Shown here: in pieces, positions 31,450 through 38,324 of the stretch
Layout of the letters: the number at the start of each line of letters is the position of its first letter
Numbering within the stretch: the first letter of the stretch is position 1
Assembly (NCBI GenBank): GCA_910584835.1
Contig: CAJUEG010000018.1
Span: 1-38,324 of the forward strand
Source: an uncultured Oscillospiraceae bacterium
GTDB lineage: Bacteria > Bacillota > Clostridia > Oscillospirales > Oscillospiraceae
Reading direction: 5' to 3'
DNA length: 38,324 bases
The notes under the pieces: generated by a model
Databases searched by the model: none
Told to the model about the DNA's origin: nothing
Seen by the model: only the letters and a program-made list of their open reading frames with translations
Made by a program: the position numbers and the translations under genes

Positions 31450-32580
31450 ATGATCTATACAAATGAGGAGAAAATGAGAGTAATCAACCGATTTAATGAA
31501 GGAGATTCCATAAAAGCTCTATGTTCTGCTTACAGAGTCTCTCGCAGTACCCTCTACCGATGGATACATGATAGTGACAAATCCATCTCTGATTCAGAAA
31601 ATATTCAAGGCCTCTCTGGCATAGACTATCATATGCTACAGCACAGGATAGAAAAGTTAGAAAACATCATTGCCATCCTGAAAGCTGTCAACTGCACCAT
31701 CCACGCCCCTTTGAAAGAAAAGCTGTCTGAGCTGGAACTGCTCTACGGTCAATATGATGTCCACACACTGTGTGAAGCACTTGAAGTTTCAAGAGGTACA
31801 TTTTATAACCACATCTTCCGTAATAAACGAGGAGACGCTTGGTTTGAGAAACGCAGGGAGGAGTACCGTGTCCTAATACGGGATGTATTCAATGAATATC
31901 GTCAGGTACTCGGCGCTGAGAAAATTCGTACAATCCTCATGCAGAGGGGCCATAAGGTCAGCACAAGGTTCGTTGCTGATATCATGCGCGAAATGGGGTT
32001 GGTCTGTGTTCGCAGCACCGCAAAACAGGAATATCTCAAACTACGGGAGCCAGAGAAAAAAAGGAACGTTCTCCAACAGCGATTTACAGCCAATGAGCCC
32101 AATAAAATCTGGGTTAGCGATATCACCTGCTTTAAGCTGAATGGCCGCTATTACTACATCTGCGTGATTCTGGATTTGTTTTCTCGAAAAATTATTTCTT
32201 ATAAAATCTCAAAAAAGAACAGTACACAGCTTATTACATCTACTTTCAGAAAAGCGTGGGAGCTACGTAGCCCTAAAGCCGGCCTCCTGTTCCATAGTGA
32301 TCGTGGAACCCAGTATACCTCCCATCGGTTTCAGCAAATGCTTCATGATTATGCGGTTGTGCAATCTTTTTCTAATTCAGGCAGGCCCCATGACAATGCG
32401 GTTGCCGAATCGTTCTTTGCATCACTTAAAAAGGAAGAACTTTATCGGAGAGACTATACCTCCGAACCGGCTTTCAAGAAAGGCATCGAGTCCTATATTG
32501 AATTTTACAATACAAGACGGCCTCATCGCACCTTGAAAAATCGGACGCCATGCCAAATGGAGGGTGACTCACAAGAGTAA
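31450..32580 (+). CDS. IS3-family transposase, OrfA and OrfB in one frame
   Basis: 376 residues, apparently intact. The N-terminal helix-turn-helix (VINRFNEGDSIKALCSAYRV, then SRSTLYRWI) corresponds to OrfA. The catalytic rve domain corresponds to OrfB, with DDE residues visible in WVSDITCFKLNGRYYY (first Asp), FHSDRGTQYTS (second Asp) and SFFASLKKEELYRR (Glu, 35 residues later). NTRRPHRTLKNRTPCQ is the standard C-terminus. In most IS3 members the two parts are joined by programmed -1 frameshifting; here they are one continuous ORF. ATG 31450 follows GAGAGGAG at 8 bases. AT-rich codon use matches the island, not the GC-rich surroundings. Confidence 0.93.
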   Translation: MIYTNEEKMRVINRFNEGDSIKALCSAYRVSRSTLYRWIHDSDKSISDSENIQGLSGIDYHMLQHRIEKLENIIAILKAVNCTIHAPLKEKLSELELLYGQYDVHTLCEALEVSRGTFYNHIFRNKRGDAWFEKRREEYRVLIRDVFNEYRQVLGAEKIRTILMQRGHKVSTRFVADIMREMGLVCVRSTAKQEYLKLREPEKKRNVLQQRFTANEPNKIWVSDITCFKLNGRYYYICVILDLFSRKIISYKISKKNSTQLITSTFRKAWELRSPKAGLLFHSDRGTQYTSHRFQQMLHDYAVVQSFSNSGRPHDNAVAESFFASLKKEELYRRDYTSEPAFKKGIESYIEFYNTRRPHRTLKNRTPCQMEGDSQE

Positions 32581-32740
32581 TTGTATTATTCCCATGTGTT
32601 CATGACTCACGGGGGTTCGGATTCCGGAAATCTTCCGTTTTGCAATTCAATTTCAAGTGTTTTGCTTTTTATGTCTCATCCTTATCGCAGATACGGAAAT
32701 GGTTGAAACTCTGTCATTTCAAGGTTTTCTACCATAAAAT

Positions 32741-32792
32741 GACCCTACTCAATCTGTCAGTCTCATGCAGACTGTTCAGATTGGGTAGGGTC
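32741..32792. repeat. Long inverted repeat at the right edge of the island
   Basis: GACCCTACTCAATCTG (32741-32756) followed by TCAGTCT mirrors AGACTG and CAGATTGGGTAGGGTC (ending 32792), with one G-T pair and a one-base bulge around a short loop. LysR coding sequence begins immediately after it. It may be a mobile-element end or a terminator without T run. Confidence 0.65.
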
Positions 32793-33315
32793 GTTCAACC
32801 TGTACAGCGGAACCGGGGACGATATTCGGGAAAAGCTGGATCAGGGTGAACTGGACTTCGGCATCCTGGTGGAACCGGCGGAGGTGGCCAAGTACGACTT
32901 TTTCCGTCTGCCCTATCAGGAGGTATGGGGGATGCTGGTGCGCAGGGACGACCCCCTGGCCCAAAAGCCGCGCCTGGAACGGGAGGATCTGCTTTCCCGG
33001 CCGCTCATCATGCCCCGGCGGGAGATTGTGCGGGATCACATCGCGGGCTGGTTCGGGGTGGAGCAGAGCCAGCTGAACATCTTCTCCAGCCACAGCCTCA
33101 TCAACAACGCCGCGCTGCTGGTGGAAGAAGGGCTGGGGTGCGTAGTCTGTACAGGCGGCAGCTTTGAAATCCGGGGTGGTGAGCATCTGACCTTTGTGCC
33201 CTTTTCCCCGGAACGTACCACCGGCCATGTGCTGGCCTGGAAGAAAAACCGGGTGTTCCACTCGGCGGCAGACCGGTTCCGGGAGTACATTCGGGAGACA
33301 GAAGCGGGAGAATAA
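32791..33315 (+). pseudogene. LysR-family regulator, 5'-truncated (effector-binding domain only)
   Basis: The frame is in register from 32791 and reads NLYSGTGDDIREKLDQGELD, then FGILVEPAEVAKYDFFRLPY, then the LysR substrate-binding C-terminal subdomain (LVRRDDPLA, NNAALLVEEGLGCVVC). The stretch NLYSGTGDDI normally lies near residue 120 of a LysR protein, so the winged HTH and linker (about 115 residues) are missing. An in-frame stop lies just upstream, so no longer product is possible. Internal starts (GTG 32869 region) could give a 148-residue piece without DNA binding. The truncation coincides with the inverted repeat and the right end of the AT-rich island. It probably once controlled the flavodoxin operon that follows. 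Confidence 0.88.
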
Positions 33316-33396
33316 TACAGTTCAGGCATGATAAATCATTCGATATAAGTATTAGACAGAAATCCCCTTTCGTTTTATGATAAGAAATACGAAGGG

Positions 33397-33435
33397 AAAG
33401 GCTGGCAGCCGGAATATCCCGCTGCCAGCCTTTTT
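33397..33435 (+). terminator. Rho-independent terminator after the LysR remnant
   Basis: AAAGGCTGGCAGC (33397-33409) is complementary to GCTGCCAGCCTTT (33421-33433) across an 11-base loop, with the T run reaching 33435. Confidence 0.9.
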
Positions 33436-33474
33436 ATCTGTCCAAATTTGAGTTTTGACCGCGGAGGTGTTTTC

Positions 33475-33954
33475 ATGTCAAAAAAGAGCCTGGTTCTATT
33501 TTACTCCTGGTCCGGCAACACCCGGCGTATTGCCCGAATCATCGCCGAGAAGACCGGGGCAGACCTGCGGGAGCTCCGGCCGCAAACGGATTACCCGAAA
33601 AATTACGACGAGGTGTTGTCCCAGGCCAGGGACGAAATTCAGCGGAAGCAGTATCCGCCCCTGCGGCCCATGGACCTGGACTGGAGCGCATATGAGGCCG
33701 TTTATCTGGGTACGCCCAACTGGTGGTCCACGACGGCGCCGCCTGTCACCGCTTTTCTGCGGGAGATGATGCCCACGGACAAAACGATCATCCCCTTCTG
33801 CACCCACGGCGGTGGCGGCAATGGGGAAATCGCCCATGTCGTGCGCTCACACTGCATCGGCTGTGATGTGCTGCCTCTGCTGTCCATCCAGGAGGACGGA
33901 GGAGCGCAGGCTGAAGCACTGGTGGCACAATGGCTGAAACGAATCAAACAATGA
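33475..33954 (+). CDS. Flavodoxin-like protein
   Basis: 159 residues from ATG 33475 with CGGAGG upstream; upstream in-frame codons have no site. The N-terminal phosphate-binding loop FYSWSGNTRRIA binds FMN phosphate. YLGTPNWWSTTAPPV and CTHGGGGNGEIAH give the flavin-facing loops. It fits the flavodoxin_4 group of small clostridial flavodoxins that carry electrons or reduce quinone-like compounds. It is the first gene of a tight operon with the CMD-cupin and DUF4405-like genes (14 and 12 bp gaps). Confidence 0.9.
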   Translation: MSKKSLVLFYSWSGNTRRIARIIAEKTGADLRELRPQTDYPKNYDEVLSQARDEIQRKQYPPLRPMDLDWSAYEAVYLGTPNWWSTTAPPVTAFLREMMPTDKTIIPFCTHGGGGNGEIAHVVRSHCIGCDVLPLLSIQEDGGAQAEALVAQWLKRIKQ

Positions 33955-33968
33955 GAAAGGACGGATAA

Positions 33969-34724
33969 ATGATGGCAGTGAAACAGACGGCAGGCCGGGA
34001 TACTTTGGGGAAATTTGCTCCCAAATTTGCGCAGCTCAATGACGATGTACTGTTCGGGGAGGTGTGGAGCCGGGAGGATAAGCTGTCCCTGCGGGACCGC
34101 TCCCTGGTCACGGTGACGGCCCTGATGGCCCAGGGGCTGACGGATTCCTCATTCCAGCACCATTTGATGGCGGCGAGGCAGAACGGCATCACCAAACCGG
34201 AGATCGCGGAGATCCTGACCCATGCGGCCTTTTACGCGGGCTGGCCCAAGGCGTGGGCGGCGTTCCGCATGGCAAAGGACATCTGGACGGAGGATGGAAC
34301 AGACGCAAAAACTGCCCACGCCAACGCCATGGTGTTCCCCATCGGGCAGCCCAACGACGGCTTTGCCCAATACTTCATCGGTCGGAGCTATCTCGCGCCG
34401 CTCTCTACGGAGCAGGTGGGCATCTTCAATGTGACATTTGAGCCAGGGTGCCGAAACAACTGGCATATCCACCACGCGGACAGGGGAGGCGGGCAAATCC
34501 TGGTCTGCGTGGCTGGAAGGGGCTGGTATCAGGAGTGGGGCCAGGAGGCCCGGGCGCTGCATCCGGGAGATGTGGTCAACATCCCCGTGGGCGTCAAGCA
34601 CTGGCACGGCGCGGCCGCAGACAGCTGGTTTTCGCATCTGGCAATCGAGGTGCCGGGGGAGAACGGCAGCAATGAATGGCTGGAGCCGGTGAACGACGCG
34701 CAGTATGACAAGCTGGACAAGTAA
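33969..34724 (+). CDS. Carboxymuconolactone decarboxylase-like domain fused to cupin
   Basis: 251 residues. Residues about 5-105 form an AhpD/CMD fold (REDKLSLRDRSLVTVTALMA, then FQHHLMAARQNGITKPEIAEIL, then THAAFYAGWPKAWAAF). The classical CxxC redox pair of AhpD is absent. Residues about 140-245 are a cupin with metal-type residues (WHIHHADRGGGQILVCVAGRG, then HPGDVVNIPVGVKHWHGA). CMD-cupin fusions are common next to flavodoxins and LysR regulators in gut Bacillota; the true substrate is unknown. Two adjacent ATG codons (33969, 33972) both fit the GAAAGGACGG site upstream. Confidence 0.9.
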   Translation: MMAVKQTAGRDTLGKFAPKFAQLNDDVLFGEVWSREDKLSLRDRSLVTVTALMAQGLTDSSFQHHLMAARQNGITKPEIAEILTHAAFYAGWPKAWAAFRMAKDIWTEDGTDAKTAHANAMVFPIGQPNDGFAQYFIGRSYLAPLSTEQVGIFNVTFEPGCRNNWHIHHADRGGGQILVCVAGRGWYQEWGQEARALHPGDVVNIPVGVKHWHGAAADSWFSHLAIEVPGENGSNEWLEPVNDAQYDKLDK

Positions 34725-34736
34725 GAGGAACGCGGC

Positions 34737-35432
34737 ATGAAACCAAAGCAGTGCGTCAAGATTCTGGCGGACGTTCTCATGACCGTCGGTCTTCTGATTC
34801 TGATGGGCTACCATTTCTGGGATGACGCTGCCCATGAATGGGTGGGTGCGGGAATGTTTGTGCTGTTCATCCTCCATCACATCCTGAACTGGAGCTGGTG
34901 GAAAAGTCTGTTTAAAGGGCGCTATTCTGCGCCGCGTGTTCTTCAGGTAATCGTCGATGTTCTGGTGCTGTGCGCTATGCTGGGGCTGATGGCCAGCGGG
35001 GTGATCCTCTCCAGGGAAGTATTTGCTTTTCTCCCCATCCAGGGCGGGACTGCGTTTGCCAGGGTGCTGCATATGCTGTCTGCCCATTGGGGCTTTGTCC
35101 TGATGGCGGCGCATTTGGGGCTTCACTGGGGGATGCTGCTGGGGATTGCCCAGCGGTTTGGTACAGTACAGGGGGCAAATAAACTCCGTTCCATGCTTTT
35201 CACCCTCCTGGGCGGAGGAATCGCCCTCTATGGGGCCGCCGCGTTGGTACGGCGCGGGCTGCCCGCATACCTGTTTGCGCAGGCGGAATTTGTTTTCCTG
35301 GACTACGGAGAATCAAAGAGCCTGTTCTACCTGGACTATCTGGCTATGATGGGGACGTTTATTTTCCTGGCCTATTACGCCGCGAAAATCCTGAAAATGC
35401 GAAAAGGAATCAAAAACCATGAAAAAAGGTAA
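34737..35432 (+). CDS. DUF4405-like multi-helix membrane protein
   Basis: 231 residues with about five or six helices. Conserved histidines in FILHHILNWSWWKSLFKGRY and in MLSAHWGFVLMAAHLGLHW lie in the second half of helices, as in cytochrome b-type membrane proteins, so haem binding is possible. The pattern fits the DUF4405 group. Beside a flavodoxin and a CMD-cupin gene, it may be the membrane partner of a small electron-transfer system; that is inference. AGAGGAACG precedes the ATG. The final codons overlap the start of the next, broken gene. Confidence 0.82.
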   Translation: MKPKQCVKILADVLMTVGLLILMGYHFWDDAAHEWVGAGMFVLFILHHILNWSWWKSLFKGRYSAPRVLQVIVDVLVLCAMLGLMASGVILSREVFAFLPIQGGTAFARVLHMLSAHWGFVLMAAHLGLHWGMLLGIAQRFGTVQGANKLRSMLFTLLGGGIALYGAAALVRRGLPAYLFAQAEFVFLDYGESKSLFYLDYLAMMGTFIFLAYYAAKILKMRKGIKNHEKR

Positions 35433-35505
35433 GCATCATTTCTTGTTTTTTACCCTCCTGCTGGCCGCTGGACTGGCGGGACGAGGAGGGACAGGGGCGT
35501 TCTGA
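35419..35505 (+). pseudogene. Truncated lipoprotein gene (signal peptide stub)
   Basis: The start codon overlaps the end of the DUF4405-like gene. The 28-residue product, MKKGKHHFLFFTLLLAAGLA followed by GRGGTGAF, has the shape of a lipoprotein signal peptide. The expected lipobox Cys is Arg (CGA) and the frame ends at 35505. The rest of the gene is not found in the next 250 bp. Related operons often end with a flavodoxin-type lipoprotein, so this is probably its deleted remnant. Confidence 0.6.
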
Positions 35506-35753
35506 TCGCCTGTTTCTCCCGGGGTGGAACCCACCTGTGGGCTCACGGAGACCCAGCGGGATCAGAAAGGGACAGACCCCACCCAGTTTTCTTTCGGGGG
35601 GGGTCAAATTTTCCTCAATTATCATACGATTTGGGCATGATTGATAATTCAAACTGGGTATTGAACATTATATTTTTCCCCTGTTATAATCCAATCATCA
35701 AGGGAACAGACGGCCGTCAAGCTCCCCACAAGAGAACATGAGGAGGAACGAAA
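35506..35753. promoter_or_regulatory. Intergenic region with promoter of the membrane-bound GH3 gene
   Basis: TTGAAC (35661-35666), an 18-bp spacer and TATAAT (35685-35690) form a good promoter 64 bp before the GH3 ATG. Upstream, GACCCC (35575-35580) and GGGGTC (35600-35605) form a small hairpin. The rest of the stretch holds no gene that I can see. Confidence 0.65.
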
Positions 35754-38270
35754 ATGACAGGCATTCAAATCGCGTGGGAAGATGTATGGAGTGTCGCGTC
35801 CCAAATCAGCGGGTGGCTGATCGGCATCGGTGTGGTGCTGGTGGCCATGATTGCTCTGCTGATCTTTGCTGGAAGGATCAACAAATCCAAAGCTGGTATG
35901 ATCCGCGCCCAATCCGTGCTGGCCGCTCTGCTGGCTGTCGGTGTGTTGGTCAACGGCATCCTGATGGGTCCCATGCGGGATCTGCTCTCCAGTGTTCTGG
36001 CTGAGACCGGGTCGCTGAGTGAGGCCACGATCCAAAATTCCAAGGACGTCTGCGAGGAAGTGGCCAGCGAGGGTATCATCATGACCAAGAATGACGGCAC
36101 CCTTCCTCTGACCGGCGTTACCAACCTGAACGTGTTCGGATGGGCCTCCACCAATCCGGTGTACGGCGGCACCGGCTCCGGCACCGTGGATGCCTCCACC
36201 GCCGTCACCCTGCTGAAAGGGCTGGAGAACGCTGGATTCAGCCTGAACTCTGAGCTGTCCGACAAGTACACCGCCTACCGCGCCGACCGGCCTCAAATCA
36301 CCATCAACAACGGCCAGGACTGGACCCTCCCCGAACCTACCGCTGACAGCTACGACGATACACTGATGAACAGCGCCAAGTCTTTCTCCGACACCGCTCT
36401 GGTGGTCATCGCCCGCTGCGGCGGCGAGGGCGCGGACCTGCCCCACGACATGGGCGCGGTCATGGACGGCAGCTATCAGAAGGGCACCAAATACACCCGC
36501 GCCACCTATACCAACAACGGCAGCTATGACGATTTCGCCGCAGGCATGACCTACCTGGAGCTGAGCCAGACCGAGAAGGATTTGGTGGAGCTGGTCTGCT
36601 CCAACTTCGACAACGTCATCGTGGTCTACAACGGCTCCAACCCCCTGGAAATGGGCTGGACCGAGGAATATGAGCAGATCCGCGGCGTGCTGCTGTGCGC
36701 CAGTCCCGGCGCTACCGGCTTCAACGCCCTGGGCAAGATTTTGAAGGGTGAGGTCAACCCCTCCGGCAAGACCGTTGATACCTGGCTGCGGGACGCCACC
36801 CTGGGCCCTACTTATAACAATATCGGCCACTTCTCCTATGACAACGTGGAGGATGTGACCTCCGCCGCCATCGCGGCCTGGAGCGGCACCGTGGACGGCG
36901 TGGTTTCCTTTGTCAACTATGTGGAGGGCGTCTACGTGGGCTACCGCTACTATGAGACTGCCTATGTGGAGGCCCAGAGGAGAACGGCTTTGATTTCGAC
37001 TATGACGCCACCGTCATGTATCCCTTCGGCTACGGTTTGAGCTACACCACCTTCTCCCAGGAGATCGTCAGCTCCGACGCCAACGGCGATACTGTCACCG
37101 TGGATGTGGCCGTCACCAACACCGGCAGCGCCGCCGGGAAGGACGTGGTGGAGCTGTACTACACGCCCCCCTACACCAACGGCGGGATCGAGAAAGCGGC
37201 GGTCAATCTGGCTGCTTTCGGTAAGACCAATGTGCTCCAGCCCGGTCAGTCTGAAACCGTGACATTGACCTTTGATAAGGAAGATTTGGCTTCCTTCGAT
37301 ACCCATGGCGCCGGCTATTATGTGCTGGAGGCCGGTGAATACGAGGTTTCCCTGCGCACCGACGCCCACACCGTGGTGGACGCCTTTACCTTCAACGTCG
37401 CTTCTAACATCATCTACAACGAGAACAACCTCCACAATAACGATTTGGTGGCAGCCGACAGCAAGCTGGCCTTTGCCGAGGGCACAATCGAATATCTGTC
37501 CCGCGCTGACGGCTTCGCCAATTACGCCACCGCCACCGCTGCCCCCTCCAACTACACTCTGGACCGGGACACCTACGAGATCAGCGGCAATGGCACCTAC
37601 GACCCCTACCAGCACAACAACGACGGCGACCAGATGCCCACCACCGGCAAAAACAACGGCCTGGAGCTAATGGACCTGCGAGGCAAAGACTACGACGACC
37701 CCATGTGGGAGGAGCTGCTGGATGAGGTCACGGTGGACGAGATGGTACAGCTCATTGCCTACGGCGGCTTCGCCACGGTGGAGGTTCCCTCCATCAAGAA
37801 GATAGCCACCCTGGACAGCGACGGCCCTGCGGGCGTCAACTACTCCGTCAGCGGCCTATTCGGCATGGGCTACTGCGGCGAGATTCTGCTGGCCCAGACC
37901 TGGAACATCGACCTTGCCTACAAGATGGGCGACGGTATCTGCCAGGAGTTCGAGGACTTCGGCCTTGACGGGTGGTATGCCCCCTCCATGAATCTCCACC
38001 GTTCCCTGTTCGCTGGACGTAACTTCGAGTATTATTCTGAGGATCCCCTGCTCAGTGGCCGGATGGCCGTCCAGGAGTGTGAGGCCGCATACGCCCACGG
38101 CGTTTACCCCTACATCAAGCATTTCGCGTTCAACGAACAGGAAACCAACCGCAACGGTATGCTCTGCACATGGCTGACCGAGCAATCCGCCCGTGAACTG
38201 TACCTGAAGCCCTTCGAGGATTGCGTAAAGGCCAACCAGGGCCAGGCGCTGGCCGTCATGTCCTCTTACG
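35754..38270 (+). pseudogene. Membrane-anchored GH3 glycosidase with reversed domain order, frameshifted and interrupted
   Basis: ATG 35754 has GAGGAGG upstream. The product begins with two hydrophobic helices (WLIGIGVVLVAMIALLIFAG and VLAALLAVGVLVNGILM). The GH3 C-terminal-type sandwich comes first (about residues 90-370; EGIIMTKNDGTLPL, ALVVIARCGGEGADL). A fibronectin III-like part follows (YPFGYGLSYTTF, VELYYTPPYTNGG), then the GH3 barrel (DGPAGVNY, GRNFEYYSEDPLLSG, KHFAFNEQETNR). This permuted order is known from Ruminococcus and Butyrivibrio beta-glucosidases. One base is missing near 36979, so the frame shifts after AYVEAQ and stops at 37040; downstream coding resumes in another frame. 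After MSSY (38270) the sequence is foreign, and the catalytic Asp region is lost. It is non-functional as written. Confidence 0.88.
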
Positions 38271-38324
38271 TGTCAGCGCCAGTGATAAAATGTAAAAAAA
38301 CGCCGAGGAAAAAATGTAGTTTTG
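38271..38324 (+). mobile_element. End of an insertion element, IS21-like
   Basis: GH3 similarity stops sharply after 38270. The following sequence starts TGTCAGCGCC and carries two AAAATGTA direct repeats (38287-38294 and 38311-38318). A TG terminus with repeated internal motifs is typical of IS21-family ends. Only 54 bp are in the window, so the family call is tentative. Confidence 0.55.

Larger units (their letters stand above)
31395..32640 (+). mobile_element. IS3-family insertion sequence (ends not defined)
   Basis: The element contains one intact transposase and short flanks. The left boundary is placed where 16S-like sequence stops, and the right boundary after a small CGGAA/TTCCG hairpin with a T run (32625-32640). 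I found no convincing terminal inverted repeats or target duplication, so both ends are approximate. Confidence 0.5.

Overview
The window looks like chromosomal DNA of a GC-rich, gut-type Clostridia bacterium (Bacillota, most like the Oscillospiraceae). The signs are strong GGAGG ribosome-binding sites, LplB/YtcP-type sugar ABC transporters, GPH symporters, FtsX-type ABC loci and many glycan genes. This assignment is inferred from gene content only. Most of the window is GC-rich, but about 28.0-32.8 kb is clearly AT-rich and carries mobile and rRNA-derived sequence, so it is probably a transferred island.

Layout. (1) 1-407 is the 3' end of a regulator with a GyrI-like ligand-binding domain, followed by about 700 bp of degraded sequence. 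(2) 7167 to 1126, minus strand, is a four-gene ABC operon. It holds two tandem, partly identical FtsX-like permeases with different ectodomain parts, a third permease frameshifted in a G7 run, and a LolD/MacB-type ATPase. It has a near-consensus promoter and a 13-bp leader hairpin. (3) 7.3-7.95 kb holds a 38-residue membrane protein, strong hairpins and the tail of an IS1182-type transposase. (4) 7990-17150 is a carbohydrate-acid locus. A divergent GntR/UTRA regulator faces a seven-gene operon: lactonase, SDR dehydrogenase, mannonate-dehydratase-like enolase-superfamily enzyme, GH28-like beta-helix enzyme, two sugar ABC permeases and a lipoprotein binding protein, ending at a strong terminator. 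Dehydrogenase, lactonase and acid-sugar dehydratase together suggest non-phosphorylative sugar oxidation, although a uronate route is also possible. (5) 17.4-17.6 kb is a serine recombinase scrap. (6) 17667-27618 is a second glycan locus. An AraC-GH39 regulator interrupted by an in-frame amber codon precedes a GPH symporter, a carboxylesterase, a PAP2 phosphatase, a GH3 glycosidase and an HSL-type esterase. The likely role is uptake, deacylation and hydrolysis of acylated glycosides.

(7) The AT-rich island at about 28.0-32.8 kb carries a two-gene operon on the minus strand. One gene encodes a dGTPase-like HD protein with an altered motif; the other encodes an RlmN/Cfr-like radical SAM protein lacking the usual N-terminal domain. 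The operon has a strong promoter and a roughly 250-nt leader able to form terminator and antiterminator structures. Next to it lie a 169-bp segment bounded by perfect 14-bp inverted repeats, a degenerate fragment of a 16S rRNA gene, and an IS3-family transposase whose ribosome-binding site lies in a hairpin. The island ends at a long inverted repeat that abuts a 5'-truncated LysR gene. (8) 33.4-35.5 kb is a redox-flavoured operon: flavodoxin, CMD-cupin fusion, DUF4405-like membrane protein and the stub of a lipoprotein. (9) 35754-38270 is a membrane-anchored GH3 gene with reversed domain order. It is frameshifted and then interrupted at 38271 by what looks like the end of an IS21-type element.

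The window is notable for broken genes: two single-base frameshifts, one nonsense codon, two truncations and an IS interruption. Each single-base lesion could be real decay, switching or an assembly error; the sequence alone cannot decide.
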